A DNA stretch of 64,000 bases from JAKIWV01 sp963773945 (GTDB taxonomy: Archaea; Thermoplasmatota; Thermoplasmata; Lutacidiplasmatales; UBA184): assembly GCA_963773945.1 (NCBI GenBank), contig CAVZDD010000004.1, forward strand, positions 186,001-250,000. The letters run 5' to 3'. The position numbers were made by a program, and so were the translations under genes. A model generated the notes under the pieces. It made no database searches. It was not told the origin of the DNA and saw only the letters and a program-made list of their open reading frames with translations. This document shows positions 25,698 through 34,327 of this stretch, piece by piece. How positions within the stretch are numbered: the first letter of the stretch is position 1; each line of letters opens with the position of its first letter.

Positions 25698-26876
25698 TTG
25701 TTCTACAGGCCTATCGTTACGAGCTGGCTCCGACTAAGCACGAGGAAGAGTGCCTTCTTCGCCATGCTGGAACTGCACGCTTCGCCTACAATTGGGCCAT
25801 TGAGCGATGCCGAAGGGCCCTCGCCGAAAGGGAGCGACCCCCCTCTGGGTGGGCGTTGTGTCATGAGTGGAACGTCTGGAAGCGTACGAACGCCCCGTGG
25901 TGGAAAGAGGTGTCAAAGTGTGCTCCACAAGGGGCGTTCCGAAACGTTCAACGGGCGTACGAGAACTGGCGATCCGGGCGAGCACACGAACCCCGCTACC
26001 ATCGTCGCAAGGCCAAAGACTCGTTCCGGCTCGATGGATCAATTCGGGTGGCTGACGGTCGTGTTCAACTCCCGCGTATCGGAGCGGTCCGCACGAAAGA
26101 GACCACCGTAAAGTTCCGAGGACGGATTCTCTCTGCTACCATACGCCGCGAGGTTGACCGATGGTTCGTCAGCCTGAACGTAGAACGGGAACGAACTGAC
26201 CCTGTACCAATCTTAGGCCCAGCAGTGGGCATCGATCTTGGACTCACATCCTTCGCCGTCATGTCGGATGGTACGAGAATCGAATCACCGAAGGCACTCG
26301 AGAACAGTCTCGATCGCCTCCGTAAGCGATCCAAAGCGCTTTCGCGCAAGGAACCCGGATCTCGAAATCAAGCAAAGAGTGCTCGCGCCTTGGCACGCCT
26401 CTACTATCGTATTCACTGTCGTCGCCGCGATTTCCTTCACAAAGCGACCACCAGGCTGGCGAGAACCAAGTCGGTCGTGGTCATCGAGGATCTCGCGGTA
26501 GCGAATCTGGCCCGAAATCATCGTACCTCTCGGGCGATCCATGATGCCGGTTGGGCAGAGTTCCGAAGGATGTTGGAGTACAAGGCTGGTTGGTACGGGT
26601 CGCGAGTCGTGACGGCACCGCGCTTCTATCCGTCGAGTAAGCGCTGTTCGGGCTGTGGAACCGTTGCTGAGGTACTTTCGCTTTCTGAGCGAACCTACGC
26701 ATGCGGAACCTGCCATCTCGTCATCGACCGGGATCTGAACGCGGCACGGAACCTCGTGTCGAGTGTCGCCGGGAGTTCCCCGGAGACGGTAAACGCCTGC
26801 GGAGCGGACGTAAGTCCTATCCTCCCGGATGGGCAATCTGCTGTGAGTCAGGAACAATCCAAGCGTGTTAATGCGC
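25690..26876 (+). mobile_element. TnpB-only element inserted between the small gene and dead polB
   Basis: The insertion boundaries are approximate: left end near 25680-25694, right end near 26855-26877. The element appears to carry only tnpB (no TnpA, no long terminal repeats), the IS1341-type arrangement. Coordinates are chosen from the neighbouring reading frames: the upstream gene ends at 25697 and the conserved part of the downstream protein begins at 26877. Left-end stem-loops or target TTTGT-like motifs cannot be assigned by eye. Confidence 0.5.
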
Positions 26877-26884
26877 ATGGATGA
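25694..26884 (+). CDS. tnpB: TnpB (IS200/IS605 family RNA-guided nuclease)
   Basis: 396 aa, intact. RuvC residues are present: Asp181 (VGIDLGLTSFAV), Glu265 (VVIEDLAVANL) and Asp345/Asp347 (VIDRDLNAARN). A C4-type zinc finger (C318xxC321 ... C337xxC340) lies in the last RuvC insert. The N-terminal VIVLQAYRYELAPTKHEEEC is the TnpB helical bundle. TnpB is an RNA-guided endonuclease of transposons, requiring a reRNA copied from the element's right end. There is no tnpA nearby. It reads with the host operon, starting in the stop codon of the small gene and ending inside the first codons of the PolB-like gene, so both neighbours are intact. Confidence 0.93.
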   Translation: MIVLQAYRYELAPTKHEEECLLRHAGTARFAYNWAIERCRRALAERERPPSGWALCHEWNVWKRTNAPWWKEVSKCAPQGAFRNVQRAYENWRSGRAHEPRYHRRKAKDSFRLDGSIRVADGRVQLPRIGAVRTKETTVKFRGRILSATIRREVDRWFVSLNVERERTDPVPILGPAVGIDLGLTSFAVMSDGTRIESPKALENSLDRLRKRSKALSRKEPGSRNQAKSARALARLYYRIHCRRRDFLHKATTRLARTKSVVVIEDLAVANLARNHRTSRAIHDAGWAEFRRMLEYKAGWYGSRVVTAPRFYPSSKRCSGCGTVAEVLSLSERTYACGTCHLVIDRDLNAARNLVSSVAGSSPETVNACGADVSPILPDGQSAVSQEQSKRVNAHG

Positions 26885-29171
26885 ACGGTGGATACTCGAC
26901 GTCACTGAAGGTCGCGACGGAACCTCAGTCGTCCTCTGGCTGAAGGACGGCGCCCGGGGCACGATCACTCGACGCGTCGAGCCTTTCCTTCCGCCGTTCT
27001 GGGTCGACGGCGCCCGGAGCGACCTCACGGAACTCACCCGGGAACTCGAAAAGGATCCTCTAGTTGCCGAGACGAAATTCCAAAGCCTCCGGCCCTCGCT
27101 GTACGACCGGCGACCACGTCGGATCCTGTCGGTCACGACGCGCCGGAACCCGGATCGTCGGCGGGTCGCCACGACGATCGATGCCCGGGGCGGCTACACG
27201 CGGTTCCATCTCTACGACGTGGACCTGACGCCGCCACACCTCTACCACCTCGAGCATCAGCTCTACCCGTTCGCGCCGGTGCGATGGGATGCCGACACGG
27301 TGGTCGCGCTCGAACCGGCGGAGACAATCGACTACGCCCTTCCGCCAATCCGGGCTGTGGAGCTCGAGGTAGAACTTCGGGGGTGTCGTCGGGACGGCTT
27401 CGTGCGCGGCACGGAGCCGATCTCCACCGTACGGATAGGGGACGTGACTCTTGAGGGACCGGAGGAGGCGTTACTGGGTGCCGTCCGCGAGGAGGTGGTC
27501 CGGCAGGACCCGGACGTGCTCCTCACGGAGGACGGCGACGGCAGCGACATTCCCTGGTTGTACCGGCGCGCCCAGGCGGTGGGTTTCACCGAGTCGACCT
27601 TCTTCCTGGGCCGAGAGTCGGCCCGGTTCCGGCCCGCCCGAGAGGCATTCTCGTACCAGAGTTACGGAACGATCCGGCACCGGGAAGCGGCGTTCGTTCT
27701 CCCTGGCCGGTTCCATCTTGACACCGGGAACTCGTTCCTGTGGGGCGACGCGGAGCTGCCGGGGCTGATCGAGGCGGCGCGGCTCTCTCGGCTCTCCCTG
27801 CAGACCGTCGCGCGCCAGTCCCCCGGGACCTGCTTCACGGCGATGGAGATGGCGCATGCGCGGGAGGAAGGAATCCACATCCCGTGGAAGAAGAACCGGC
27901 CAGAGGCGTGGAAATCCGGTCGGAAGCTCCTCGAAGGGGATCGGGGCGGCGTGATCTTCCAGCCGCCGGTCGGCGTGCACGACCACGTCGACGAGTTCGA
28001 TTTCGCGAGCCTCTATCCGCACATCATGGTCCGGCAGAACCTCTCCGCCGAGACGCTCGACTGCCGGTGCTGCCCGAACCCCCGGCGGCGCGCGCCGGGG
28101 CTCGGCTACCGGTCCTGCGACCGGCGTGTCGGACTGATCCCCCGAACGCTGGAGCCGCTCCTGGTCCGGCGGCTCGCCTACAAGGCGCGACTCCGGCAGC
28201 CCGGGCTCTCCCCGCTCGAACGGGAGATCCTCCAGCGCCGGGTGAAGATGCTCAAGTGGATCCTGGTCACCGCCTTCGGGTACCAGGGATACCGGAACGC
28301 CCGGTTCGGCCGGATCGAGTGTCACGAGTCGATCAACGCCTACGCGCGCGAGCTCCTGGCCGGTCTCCTGCACCGGGCCGAGCGGAGCGGGTATCGGGTC
28401 ATCCATGGCATCGTCGATTCGCTCTGGGTCCGGCCGCTCGACCCGACGCACCCGCCGGACCCCGAGGAGTTCGCTGAGACGATGAGCCGGGAGTTCGACC
28501 TTCCGCTGGGCTACGAGGGCCGGTACCGGTGGATCGTCTTCCTGCCGGCGGTGAGCCATGGCCTTGGCGTGCCGAACCGGTACTACGGGCTCTACTCCAC
28601 CGGCGAGTTCAAGCTCCGGGGCATCGGCTCCCGGCGTCACGACACGCCGGTCCTGCTTCGGCGATTCGAAGGGGAGCTCCTGCAACTGTTCGGCCAGGCC
28701 CGGACGGCGGAGGAGTTCCGCGCGTCGGTCCCGAAGGCGCTGGCCCGCGCCGACGCGTTCGCCGACCGGATTCGGGACGGTTCGTGGCCCCGCGAGGAGC
28801 TCCTGATCTCGCGTCGGATCGTGCAGGAGCTTGGCGCCTACGTGACGTTCAGCGATTCGGTGGCGGCGCTGCGGCAGCTGGCCCATCACGGGATCGTCCG
28901 GGCGCCGGGCGAAAAGGTCCAGTACCTGGTGGCCGACCGGACCGCCCGGTCGTGGCGGGACCGGGTCGTCGTCGCCGAGGCGCTGCAGGGCGACGAGCCG
29001 TACGACCCCGTGGCCTACCTGGAACTCCTCGCCCGGATGGCGGAGACGCTGCTCGCGCCGATGGGGGTGCGTCGCGAGACGCTCCTCGCCCGATGGGGCG
29101 TGGACACGGAGCGAGAACTGGGACGGTACCGGTCGCCGGAAGGGCTCCACCAACGGCGGCTCGGGGAGTAG
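26871..29171 (+). CDS. inactivated B-family DNA polymerase homologue
   Basis: 766 aa from ATG 26871 (GTG 26865 and ATG 26877 are alternatives). PolB architecture is complete but active sites are lost. Motif A retains Asp377 (EFDFASLYPHIMVRQNLS). Motif C, normally YGDTDS, reads HGIVDS (residues 512-517), so one of the two catalytic aspartates is Ile514. Motif B is KWILVTAFGYQGYRNARFG in place of KxxxNSxYG. Exonuclease motifs are degraded too (ELEVE for DxE, EDGDGSDI for NxxxFD). These features match the family of inactivated archaeal PolB paralogues described by Rogozin and colleagues; a structural role is proposed there. Confidence 0.88.
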   Translation: MRMDERWILDVTEGRDGTSVVLWLKDGARGTITRRVEPFLPPFWVDGARSDLTELTRELEKDPLVAETKFQSLRPSLYDRRPRRILSVTTRRNPDRRRVATTIDARGGYTRFHLYDVDLTPPHLYHLEHQLYPFAPVRWDADTVVALEPAETIDYALPPIRAVELEVELRGCRRDGFVRGTEPISTVRIGDVTLEGPEEALLGAVREEVVRQDPDVLLTEDGDGSDIPWLYRRAQAVGFTESTFFLGRESARFRPAREAFSYQSYGTIRHREAAFVLPGRFHLDTGNSFLWGDAELPGLIEAARLSRLSLQTVARQSPGTCFTAMEMAHAREEGIHIPWKKNRPEAWKSGRKLLEGDRGGVIFQPPVGVHDHVDEFDFASLYPHIMVRQNLSAETLDCRCCPNPRRRAPGLGYRSCDRRVGLIPRTLEPLLVRRLAYKARLRQPGLSPLEREILQRRVKMLKWILVTAFGYQGYRNARFGRIECHESINAYARELLAGLLHRAERSGYRVIHGIVDSLWVRPLDPTHPPDPEEFAETMSREFDLPLGYEGRYRWIVFLPAVSHGLGVPNRYYGLYSTGEFKLRGIGSRRHDTPVLLRRFEGELLQLFGQARTAEEFRASVPKALARADAFADRIRDGSWPREELLISRRIVQELGAYVTFSDSVAALRQLAHHGIVRAPGEKVQYLVADRTARSWRDRVVVAEALQGDEPYDPVAYLELLARMAETLLAPMGVRRETLLARWGVDTERELGRYRSPEGLHQRRLGE

Positions 29172-29205
29172 GAAGAAGGCGTGGCGCAAGGTCCGGGGGG
29201 ACCTG

Positions 29206-29655
29206 TTAGATCGTAGGGGGCAGGTAGATCTGGATCACGGCGGGCGGGGAGGTGATGACGTCGGAGGTGCCGGGGACGAAGTACCGCGCGAAGAGGCGAA
29301 GGGTCAGGGGGGAATGAGGAATGAAGTGAATCGTCGCAACGCCGTGGGAGCCCGTGAGCGACGTTTGGATGATGAGGGGAGGCGCACCCGGTACCGGATA
29401 CGTCACGAACTGGATTGGGGCCCCCGGGATCGGACCCGCGAGGCCCGCGAGGGTGGCGGAGACCGTCACGTTGATGTCCCCGCTGTAGGCGACCGTGGGG
29501 GAGACGTAGAAGTTCGAGAACCAGTCGATCGGTCCGACGAACAATACCGTGGGGACCCCGACCGCGATCAGGGCGACGGCAAGGGCGATCCATCCCCAGG
29601 TCCGGCGGCGGAAGACGGGGCGACGCCAGGACCGGCGGAACGACACTTCAGTCAC
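29206..29655 (-). CDS. membrane-anchored Ig-like hypothetical protein
   Basis: 149 aa. A basic N-terminus (RRSWRRPVFRRRTWG) precedes one hydrophobic helix (WIALAVALIAVGVPTVLF), then about 105 residues of beta-rich, Pro/Thr-rich ectodomain (INVTVSATLAGLAGPIPGAP) resembling a bacterial Ig-like fold. Probably an N-in, C-out anchored extracellular domain. The start overlaps the stop of the upstream permease by 4 nt on the minus strand, so it is the third gene of the transporter transcript. Confidence 0.7.
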   Translation of the reverse strand: MTEVSFRRSWRRPVFRRRTWGWIALAVALIAVGVPTVLFVGPIDWFSNFYVSPTVAYSGDINVTVSATLAGLAGPIPGAPIQFVTYPVPGAPPLIIQTSLTGSHGVATIHFIPHSPLTLRLFARYFVPGTSDVITSPPAVIQIYLPPTI

Positions 29656-30671
29656 CCCCGCACCATCGACAACCGCTGGAGCCCTTCACTCAAGAAAGTG
29701 ATTCCGGCCGCGAAGAGCAGAATGGCCAGCAGAGGGAAGACCCACATCCACCAGGTCGAGAGAGGGTCCACCACGTTGAGTCCGTAGCAGGCGCCGGACG
29801 CGAGGAGATTCCCCCACTCCGGGAACGGGACTGTGGGGAAGGGGGTGGCATATCCGAAGGAGCCGAGGGTCTGGAGCTGCTCGGCATCGAGACATCCAAC
29901 GTAGGGGAACGCGGTCAGAAGGAACAGGATGCTGAACACGTCGGTGGGAAGCTGGGCACAGACCGGAGCCAGACTGTTCGGGAGGACATGTCGGAACAGC
30001 ACCCGGGCCGGGGACGCTCCGCCGGCCCGCGCGGCCTCCACGTAGGGGCGGGTCGCGACGACGCGGGACGTGGCCAGAACGCCCCGCATGTGCGCAAAAC
30101 AGAGGATGGCGGCGAACGCGACGATGAGCACGATCACGAAGCTCGTTGGTGCGACCACGAGGTCGACGTTCAACACCACGACCCAAACGAGGAAGAACGG
30201 CGGGACCGCCACGATCAGGTCGCTCACCGACCCGATGGTGTCGCGCAGAGGACCCGGGCGTAGGCCTCCGTAGGCCCCGAGGACGGCGCCGACGGTGCTC
30301 GCGAGCACCAGGATACCGCCGAAGATGGAGAGATCCCAGGGAGTGGCTTGGAGCATCGACCGAAACTCGTCCACGCCAATACCGGACATCTCACCGAATG
30401 GATGGGCCGACGACGGCCCCGGCGGGTACGGATTCGCCGCGAGTGCGGCGCTCGTGGCGAGCGTACCAAGGTGTCCGCCGTCTTGCGCGAGGGCGATCAG
30501 GCCTACGACTCCCAGGAAGCCGAGAAGACCGAGGCCGATGTCGAACGACGGGATCGAGAAGGCTCGAAATCGCCACGCTCGAGATCTGGCAGCTGCGGCG
30601 GTCCCGAGGAAGGGGCTGGCCTCCTCGGACCGTGGGAGTCCTGGGAGGTCGGGGAGCGGTCTTCGTTTCAC
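29652..30671 (-). CDS. oligopeptide-type ABC permease (DppC/OppC-like)
   Basis: 339 aa with about six membrane helices and the inner-membrane EAA loop (EAARAGGASPARVLFRHVLP), where Gly and downstream residues contact the ATPase. GTG 30671 is used because it overlaps the upstream permease stop (GTGA) by 4 nt, and the N-terminal extension has the usual charged cytoplasmic tail. Paired with a DppB-like gene directly upstream. Confidence 0.85.
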   Translation of the reverse strand: MKRRPLPDLPGLPRSEEASPFLGTAAAARSRAWRFRAFSIPSFDIGLGLLGFLGVVGLIALAQDGGHLGTLATSAALAANPYPPGPSSAHPFGEMSGIGVDEFRSMLQATPWDLSIFGGILVLASTVGAVLGAYGGLRPGPLRDTIGSVSDLIVAVPPFFLVWVVVLNVDLVVAPTSFVIVLIVAFAAILCFAHMRGVLATSRVVATRPYVEAARAGGASPARVLFRHVLPNSLAPVCAQLPTDVFSILFLLTAFPYVGCLDAEQLQTLGSFGYATPFPTVPFPEWGNLLASGACYGLNVVDPLSTWWMWVFPLLAILLFAAGITFLSEGLQRLSMVRG

Positions 30672-31732
30672 GTTCGCGCCTCCAGGAGTCGCCGGTCCGC
30701 TCGTCGGGCCAGCGCGCCCGTTCCGATGTTGGAGACCAGGAGCAAGATGGCGAGCAGGAGGACCAGGATCGTCGGGAACCCGTCGAGGTGGCCGGTGGTT
30801 AATGTCAGCATCACCATCGATCCGAGGCCGGTGTCGTTGTAGACAAGCTCGGTGAGAATCTGCGTGCCAACATAGACCGGCAAGGTCGCGCCGAATGTGA
30901 GGAGAAAGAAGGGGAGCAGTTGTCGGCCGCCGTGGACCCAGAGGAGGCTCCGTTCCGGCACGCCCCGCGCTCGCGCCGCCATGATGTGCGGCTCGCGTGG
31001 AAGTTCGAGCAGCCCGCTTCGAAGGTAACGCAGAAAGATGGGGGTGTAGACCAACGCGATCGTCGCGGCCTGCAGTGCGGTTTTCACAAAAGTCACGAAC
31101 TCGAATCCCCAGGCCCCGTGGAGCAGCCCATCGATCAAGGGCAGGCCCGTGGGTGCGGTCGTTCCGGCGAGGCCAATCCACGTCGGCGTCCCGCTATGGA
31201 AGCTCCACCAGATCACCGACGGGGTGAGCCCGTACGGCACATCGCCCACCGTGTGGTAGAAGGAGCTGTACGCGACCGCAATGACGAGCAGCACCACGAG
31301 GAACGTGGGAAGGAACAACATCGTGACCGAGGCACCGCGGGTTCCGATGTCGATGGGTCGACCCCCGAACCATCCCGCCAGCATTCCGATCGGGTAGGCG
31401 AGGCCCACCGAGAGGAGCAGCGCGAATGCGGCCAGTTCCAGGGAGCCCGGTAGCCACCACGCCAAGAACTGGGTCGCCGGGGCCACCAAGCGCCCGAAGG
31501 CGACCGTCCCCCAGTTCCCCGAGACCAAATTGAAGGCGAATCGGGAAAACGCCCCCCAGTATTCCGGGACCAAGCAGGCCTTGCAACTCGATAGACTGGC
31601 CGTCTGGACAAAGTCGGCGGTGAAGAGGAACGTGAGGAAGAAGGCGACCTGGGCCGGGAGCAGGAGAAGCCGCATCAGGACCCACCGAAGCAGCAGCGGG
31701 AGAGATCGCAGAGGACCCGGCGGGGGTTCCAC
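30668..31732 (-). CDS. oligopeptide-type ABC permease (DppB/OppB-like)
   Basis: 354 aa from GTG 31732. Six helices, the N-terminal one being LLRWVLMRLLLLPAQVAFFL, and an EAA-type loop (AARARGVPERSLLWVHGGRQ). An extracellular loop after helix one holds CKACLVPEYWGAFSRF, the region near the peptide port in this family. The start is uncertain: in-frame ATG 31795 lies within a TATA-like sequence, so a downstream start is more likely. The pair lacks any ATPase or binding protein in the window. Confidence 0.8.
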   Translation of the reverse strand: MEPPPGPLRSLPLLLRWVLMRLLLLPAQVAFFLTFLFTADFVQTASLSSCKACLVPEYWGAFSRFAFNLVSGNWGTVAFGRLVAPATQFLAWWLPGSLELAAFALLLSVGLAYPIGMLAGWFGGRPIDIGTRGASVTMLFLPTFLVVLLVIAVAYSSFYHTVGDVPYGLTPSVIWWSFHSGTPTWIGLAGTTAPTGLPLIDGLLHGAWGFEFVTFVKTALQAATIALVYTPIFLRYLRSGLLELPREPHIMAARARGVPERSLLWVHGGRQLLPFFLLTFGATLPVYVGTQILTELVYNDTGLGSMVMLTLTTGHLDGFPTILVLLLAILLLVSNIGTGALARRADRRLLEART

Positions 31733-31792
31733 TGTATCTACCTCAAGCGGGCGCCGTGAGCGACTCAACCGAAAGAGAGGCTCCGACCCCCG

Positions 31793-31799
31793 CATATAG
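31793..31799 (-). promoter_or_regulatory. TATA-like box for the permease operon
   Basis: Minus strand CTATATG. It lies about 64 nt before GTG 31732 and overlaps ATG 31795, which argues against that ATG as the start. Confidence 0.4.
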
Positions 31800-31896
31800 T
31801 TGAACCCGACGGGGGCCCTCCCGATCGCGGGGCGTCCGGGGGGATGTGGTCGCATGGGACCGGAACGCCAATAGCCCCGCGGGGGTGCACCGGGTG

Positions 31897-33384
31897 ATGA
31901 TTTCCGATTCGAAGCGGAGTCGGACGCGAAAGCGTTCGGTCGCTCCCGGTCACGGAGCGGACCGTCCCGTGGCGGAGCGGCTCCGCGAGATCCGCGATTG
32001 GATCGATCGAGGGGGGGACACGGATCCCCAAGCTCTCACGGAACGTCTCGAAGACACTGAATCGGTGCTTCGACAAGCGGCGGCGTGGGGACTGGGACAT
32101 CTCAAAGTTCACGAGAGCCGTCAAGCTTTGGAACGGGCACTCCGCGACCCCGACTCCGTAGTGCGGGGTCTCGCAGCCGGTGCGCTCGGAGCCCTCGGCA
32201 ATCCGCGGAGCCGGCCCGCCGTCGAGCGGGCCCTCAAGGACACGAGCCCCCGAGTCCGCGAACAGGCTGCATGGGCACTTTGGGCGCTCGCTGATCCTCG
32301 GTCCGCTCCGGCCCTCATCGTTCGACTCGATGACGATGATCCCGGTGTACGGTGGAGTTCCGCCGTGGCGCTCGGCCGGGTCGGCGGTGTCGACGCGATC
32401 GCCGCGCTCACCTTGGCGCGAGGAGACCCGAACAGCCGGGTCCGACGGGAAGCCCTGCTCGCGCTCGCCCACTTGCACCCACCGCACACGGGCGACCTCC
32501 TGCGTCCGTTCCTCACCGACCCGGCCGCCCGGGTCCGCATTGCGGCGGCGGTGGGCCTCGGGGAACGGAAGGACCGCGCCGCGGTCCCGCCGCTCCTCGA
32601 GCGACTCCGGGTCGAGCCGGACATCCGCGTGTTCCCCGCCCTGCTGGTCTCCCTCGGACGGATCGGCGACCCGGCCGCGGTGCCGGCCCTTCTCGGCTTC
32701 GTCTCCCACCAGACGAGTTGGTCCCGGGTCTGCGCCTTCCACGCCCTGGCCGCCCTGTCCGCGCCTGAGGCGGCGGCGCCGGCCCGGGAGCATCTTCAGG
32801 ATCCCATCTGGTCGGTCCGAGGAGCGGCGGCGGAGTGCCTCGGCGAGGTCGGAGCCCCCGAGGACCGGGACCGATTGCTGCCGCTGCTCCACGATCCGCA
32901 GATGTGGCCGCGCCGGGGCGCCGTCTACGCGCTGGCCCGACTAGGGCTCACCAACGCCGCTCCGGCCATCCGAGACTGCCTCGGCGACCCGGATCCCGAG
33001 GTCCGACTGGCAGCGGTGTGGGCCCTGGGGCATCTGGAGGACCGGGAGAGCCGCGACGCCTTGCTCACCCTGCTGGACGATCCCCTCGACCCGATCGGTG
33101 TCCCGTCCACGTTCGCCCAGGGGGACGGAGCGGTGATGCTCCAGAGCGATGCGAAGGATCGGCTCTTCGACGCCGTCGTCCAGGCCCTCGGCCGCCTCCA
33201 CCAACGATATGCGGACCCTGCCATCGGACGAGCGTTGACCGCGGCCCGACGACGGTTGTCTCCCCGGGAGCTTCGACGCCCCGCGCGCCTCCCCGCGCCG
33301 GAGATCCGCGGAGGGCGTGTCGCGCCACGGCTCGTAGAACTCTTTCCGCCCGACGCGGACCCCGAGGTCGGAGCGGCACCATGA
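31897..33384 (+). CDS. HEAT-repeat (PBS lyase-type) scaffold protein
   Basis: 495 aa. After a basic N-terminus, about ten to twelve HEAT/PBS-lyase repeats follow with the consensus LxxxLxDPdxxVRxxAaxALGxLG, e.g. ALRDPDSVVRGLAAGALGAL and CLGDPDPEVRLAAVWALGHL. The repeats end near residue 430. Such proteins are protein-binding scaffolds. Its stop (TGA 33382) overlaps the next ATG (33381), so it is first in a four- or five-gene transcript with the tandem GNAT gene. Confidence 0.85.
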   Translation: MISDSKRSRTRKRSVAPGHGADRPVAERLREIRDWIDRGGDTDPQALTERLEDTESVLRQAAAWGLGHLKVHESRQALERALRDPDSVVRGLAAGALGALGNPRSRPAVERALKDTSPRVREQAAWALWALADPRSAPALIVRLDDDDPGVRWSSAVALGRVGGVDAIAALTLARGDPNSRVRREALLALAHLHPPHTGDLLRPFLTDPAARVRIAAAVGLGERKDRAAVPPLLERLRVEPDIRVFPALLVSLGRIGDPAAVPALLGFVSHQTSWSRVCAFHALAALSAPEAAAPAREHLQDPIWSVRGAAAECLGEVGAPEDRDRLLPLLHDPQMWPRRGAVYALARLGLTNAAPAIRDCLGDPDPEVRLAAVWALGHLEDRESRDALLTLLDDPLDPIGVPSTFAQGDGAVMLQSDAKDRLFDAVVQALGRLHQRYADPAIGRALTAARRRLSPRELRRPARLPAPEIRGGRVAPRLVELFPPDADPEVGAAP

Positions 33385-34327
33385 CGGTGCGGGAATACCG
33401 GAAGGGCGACTCGGCCGGCGTGACCGAGCTCTGGCGATCGAATCCATCCGATGAGTACCCGCTGCTCGGGTTGGACCCCGACGCCGTGGGCGCCGTGATG
33501 CGCAAGACCGAGAGCCCGGGCATTCGATTCCTGATGGGCATGGCCCGCCTCTTCGGGCGACCGATTATCATCGTACTGATCGTGGACATCGGGGGTCGAG
33601 TCCGGGGACGACGCTCCTCAGTTTCAATGCCGAATCGGGCTACGTCAGCGGGGTCGTCGTGGATACGTCGGTGCGTCGGCAGGGGCAGGCCCAAGCCATG
33701 CTGCGCGCGTGCGATGACCTCTGCCGGAAATACCGTCGTCCGTACGTCGCGCTGGATGTCCTCGCCCAGAACGATCCGGCCCTCCGGCTCTACGCGCGCT
33801 GGGGGTACGTGACGCTCCGGGAACAGGTGTGGCTCGCGCGAAACCTGAGTCCCGAAACCCCCCTCCCCTCTCCGAGCGGAACGACGCGGATCCGGCCGTG
33901 TGCCAAGCGCGACGGCGCGGTGTTGGCAAGGCTGGACAACGCCCTCATGCCCCCCGAGGTCCGGCAGGTCCTGCCTCGCCATCGCGGAGATTTCCGGGTG
34001 CCGGGAATCGCGCAGAGCGTGCTCCAGTCCGAGACCGAGGCGTGGGTCGCGGAGGTTAACGGGCGCCCGGTCGGGTTCCTCCGGTCCACGGTCAGCCATC
34101 TGATGCAAGCCGCCAATCTCTCGTCGCCGCTGTTTGCCCCGGAGGCGCCAGATTCGGCGGCCCGGGACCTCATGCTCACGGCGCTCCAGTGGATCGAGGC
34201 ACGAAAGGCGCCGCGGGTGTTGACCGAAGTTCCCGAGCATCAGTGGCGGAGGCGCCCCCTGCTCGATTCGTTGGGCTTCGTGGAACACTTCCGCTCGCAC
34301 ACGCTGGTTCACCGACTTTCCCAATGA
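33381..34327 (+). CDS. tandem GNAT acetyltransferase, interrupted by a one-base frameshift
   Basis: Reading starts at ATG 33381 (ATGA overlap with the HEAT gene) in one phase and continues in another after about 33603-33608, where a base seems to be missing in the CGGGG run. The joined protein is about 315 aa with two GNAT folds. The first has the acetyl-CoA loop VVVDTSVRRQGQAQAMLR and ends near LRLYARWGYV; the second begins RIRPCAKRDGAVLARLD and ends SLGFVEHF. Substrate unknown. One indel in an otherwise conserved frame suggests a sequence error, but a recent mutation is possible. Confidence 0.72.

Noticed and set aside
26871..29171. Active replicative DNA polymerase B
   Set aside because: Motif C first Asp is Ile, motif B is altered and exonuclease motifs are degraded.
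27471..29189. Long open frame antisense to the PolB-like gene (572 codons)
   Set aside because: It mirrors the coding strand codon pattern of a GC-rich gene, has Arg/Pro-rich low-complexity product and no recognisable domain.
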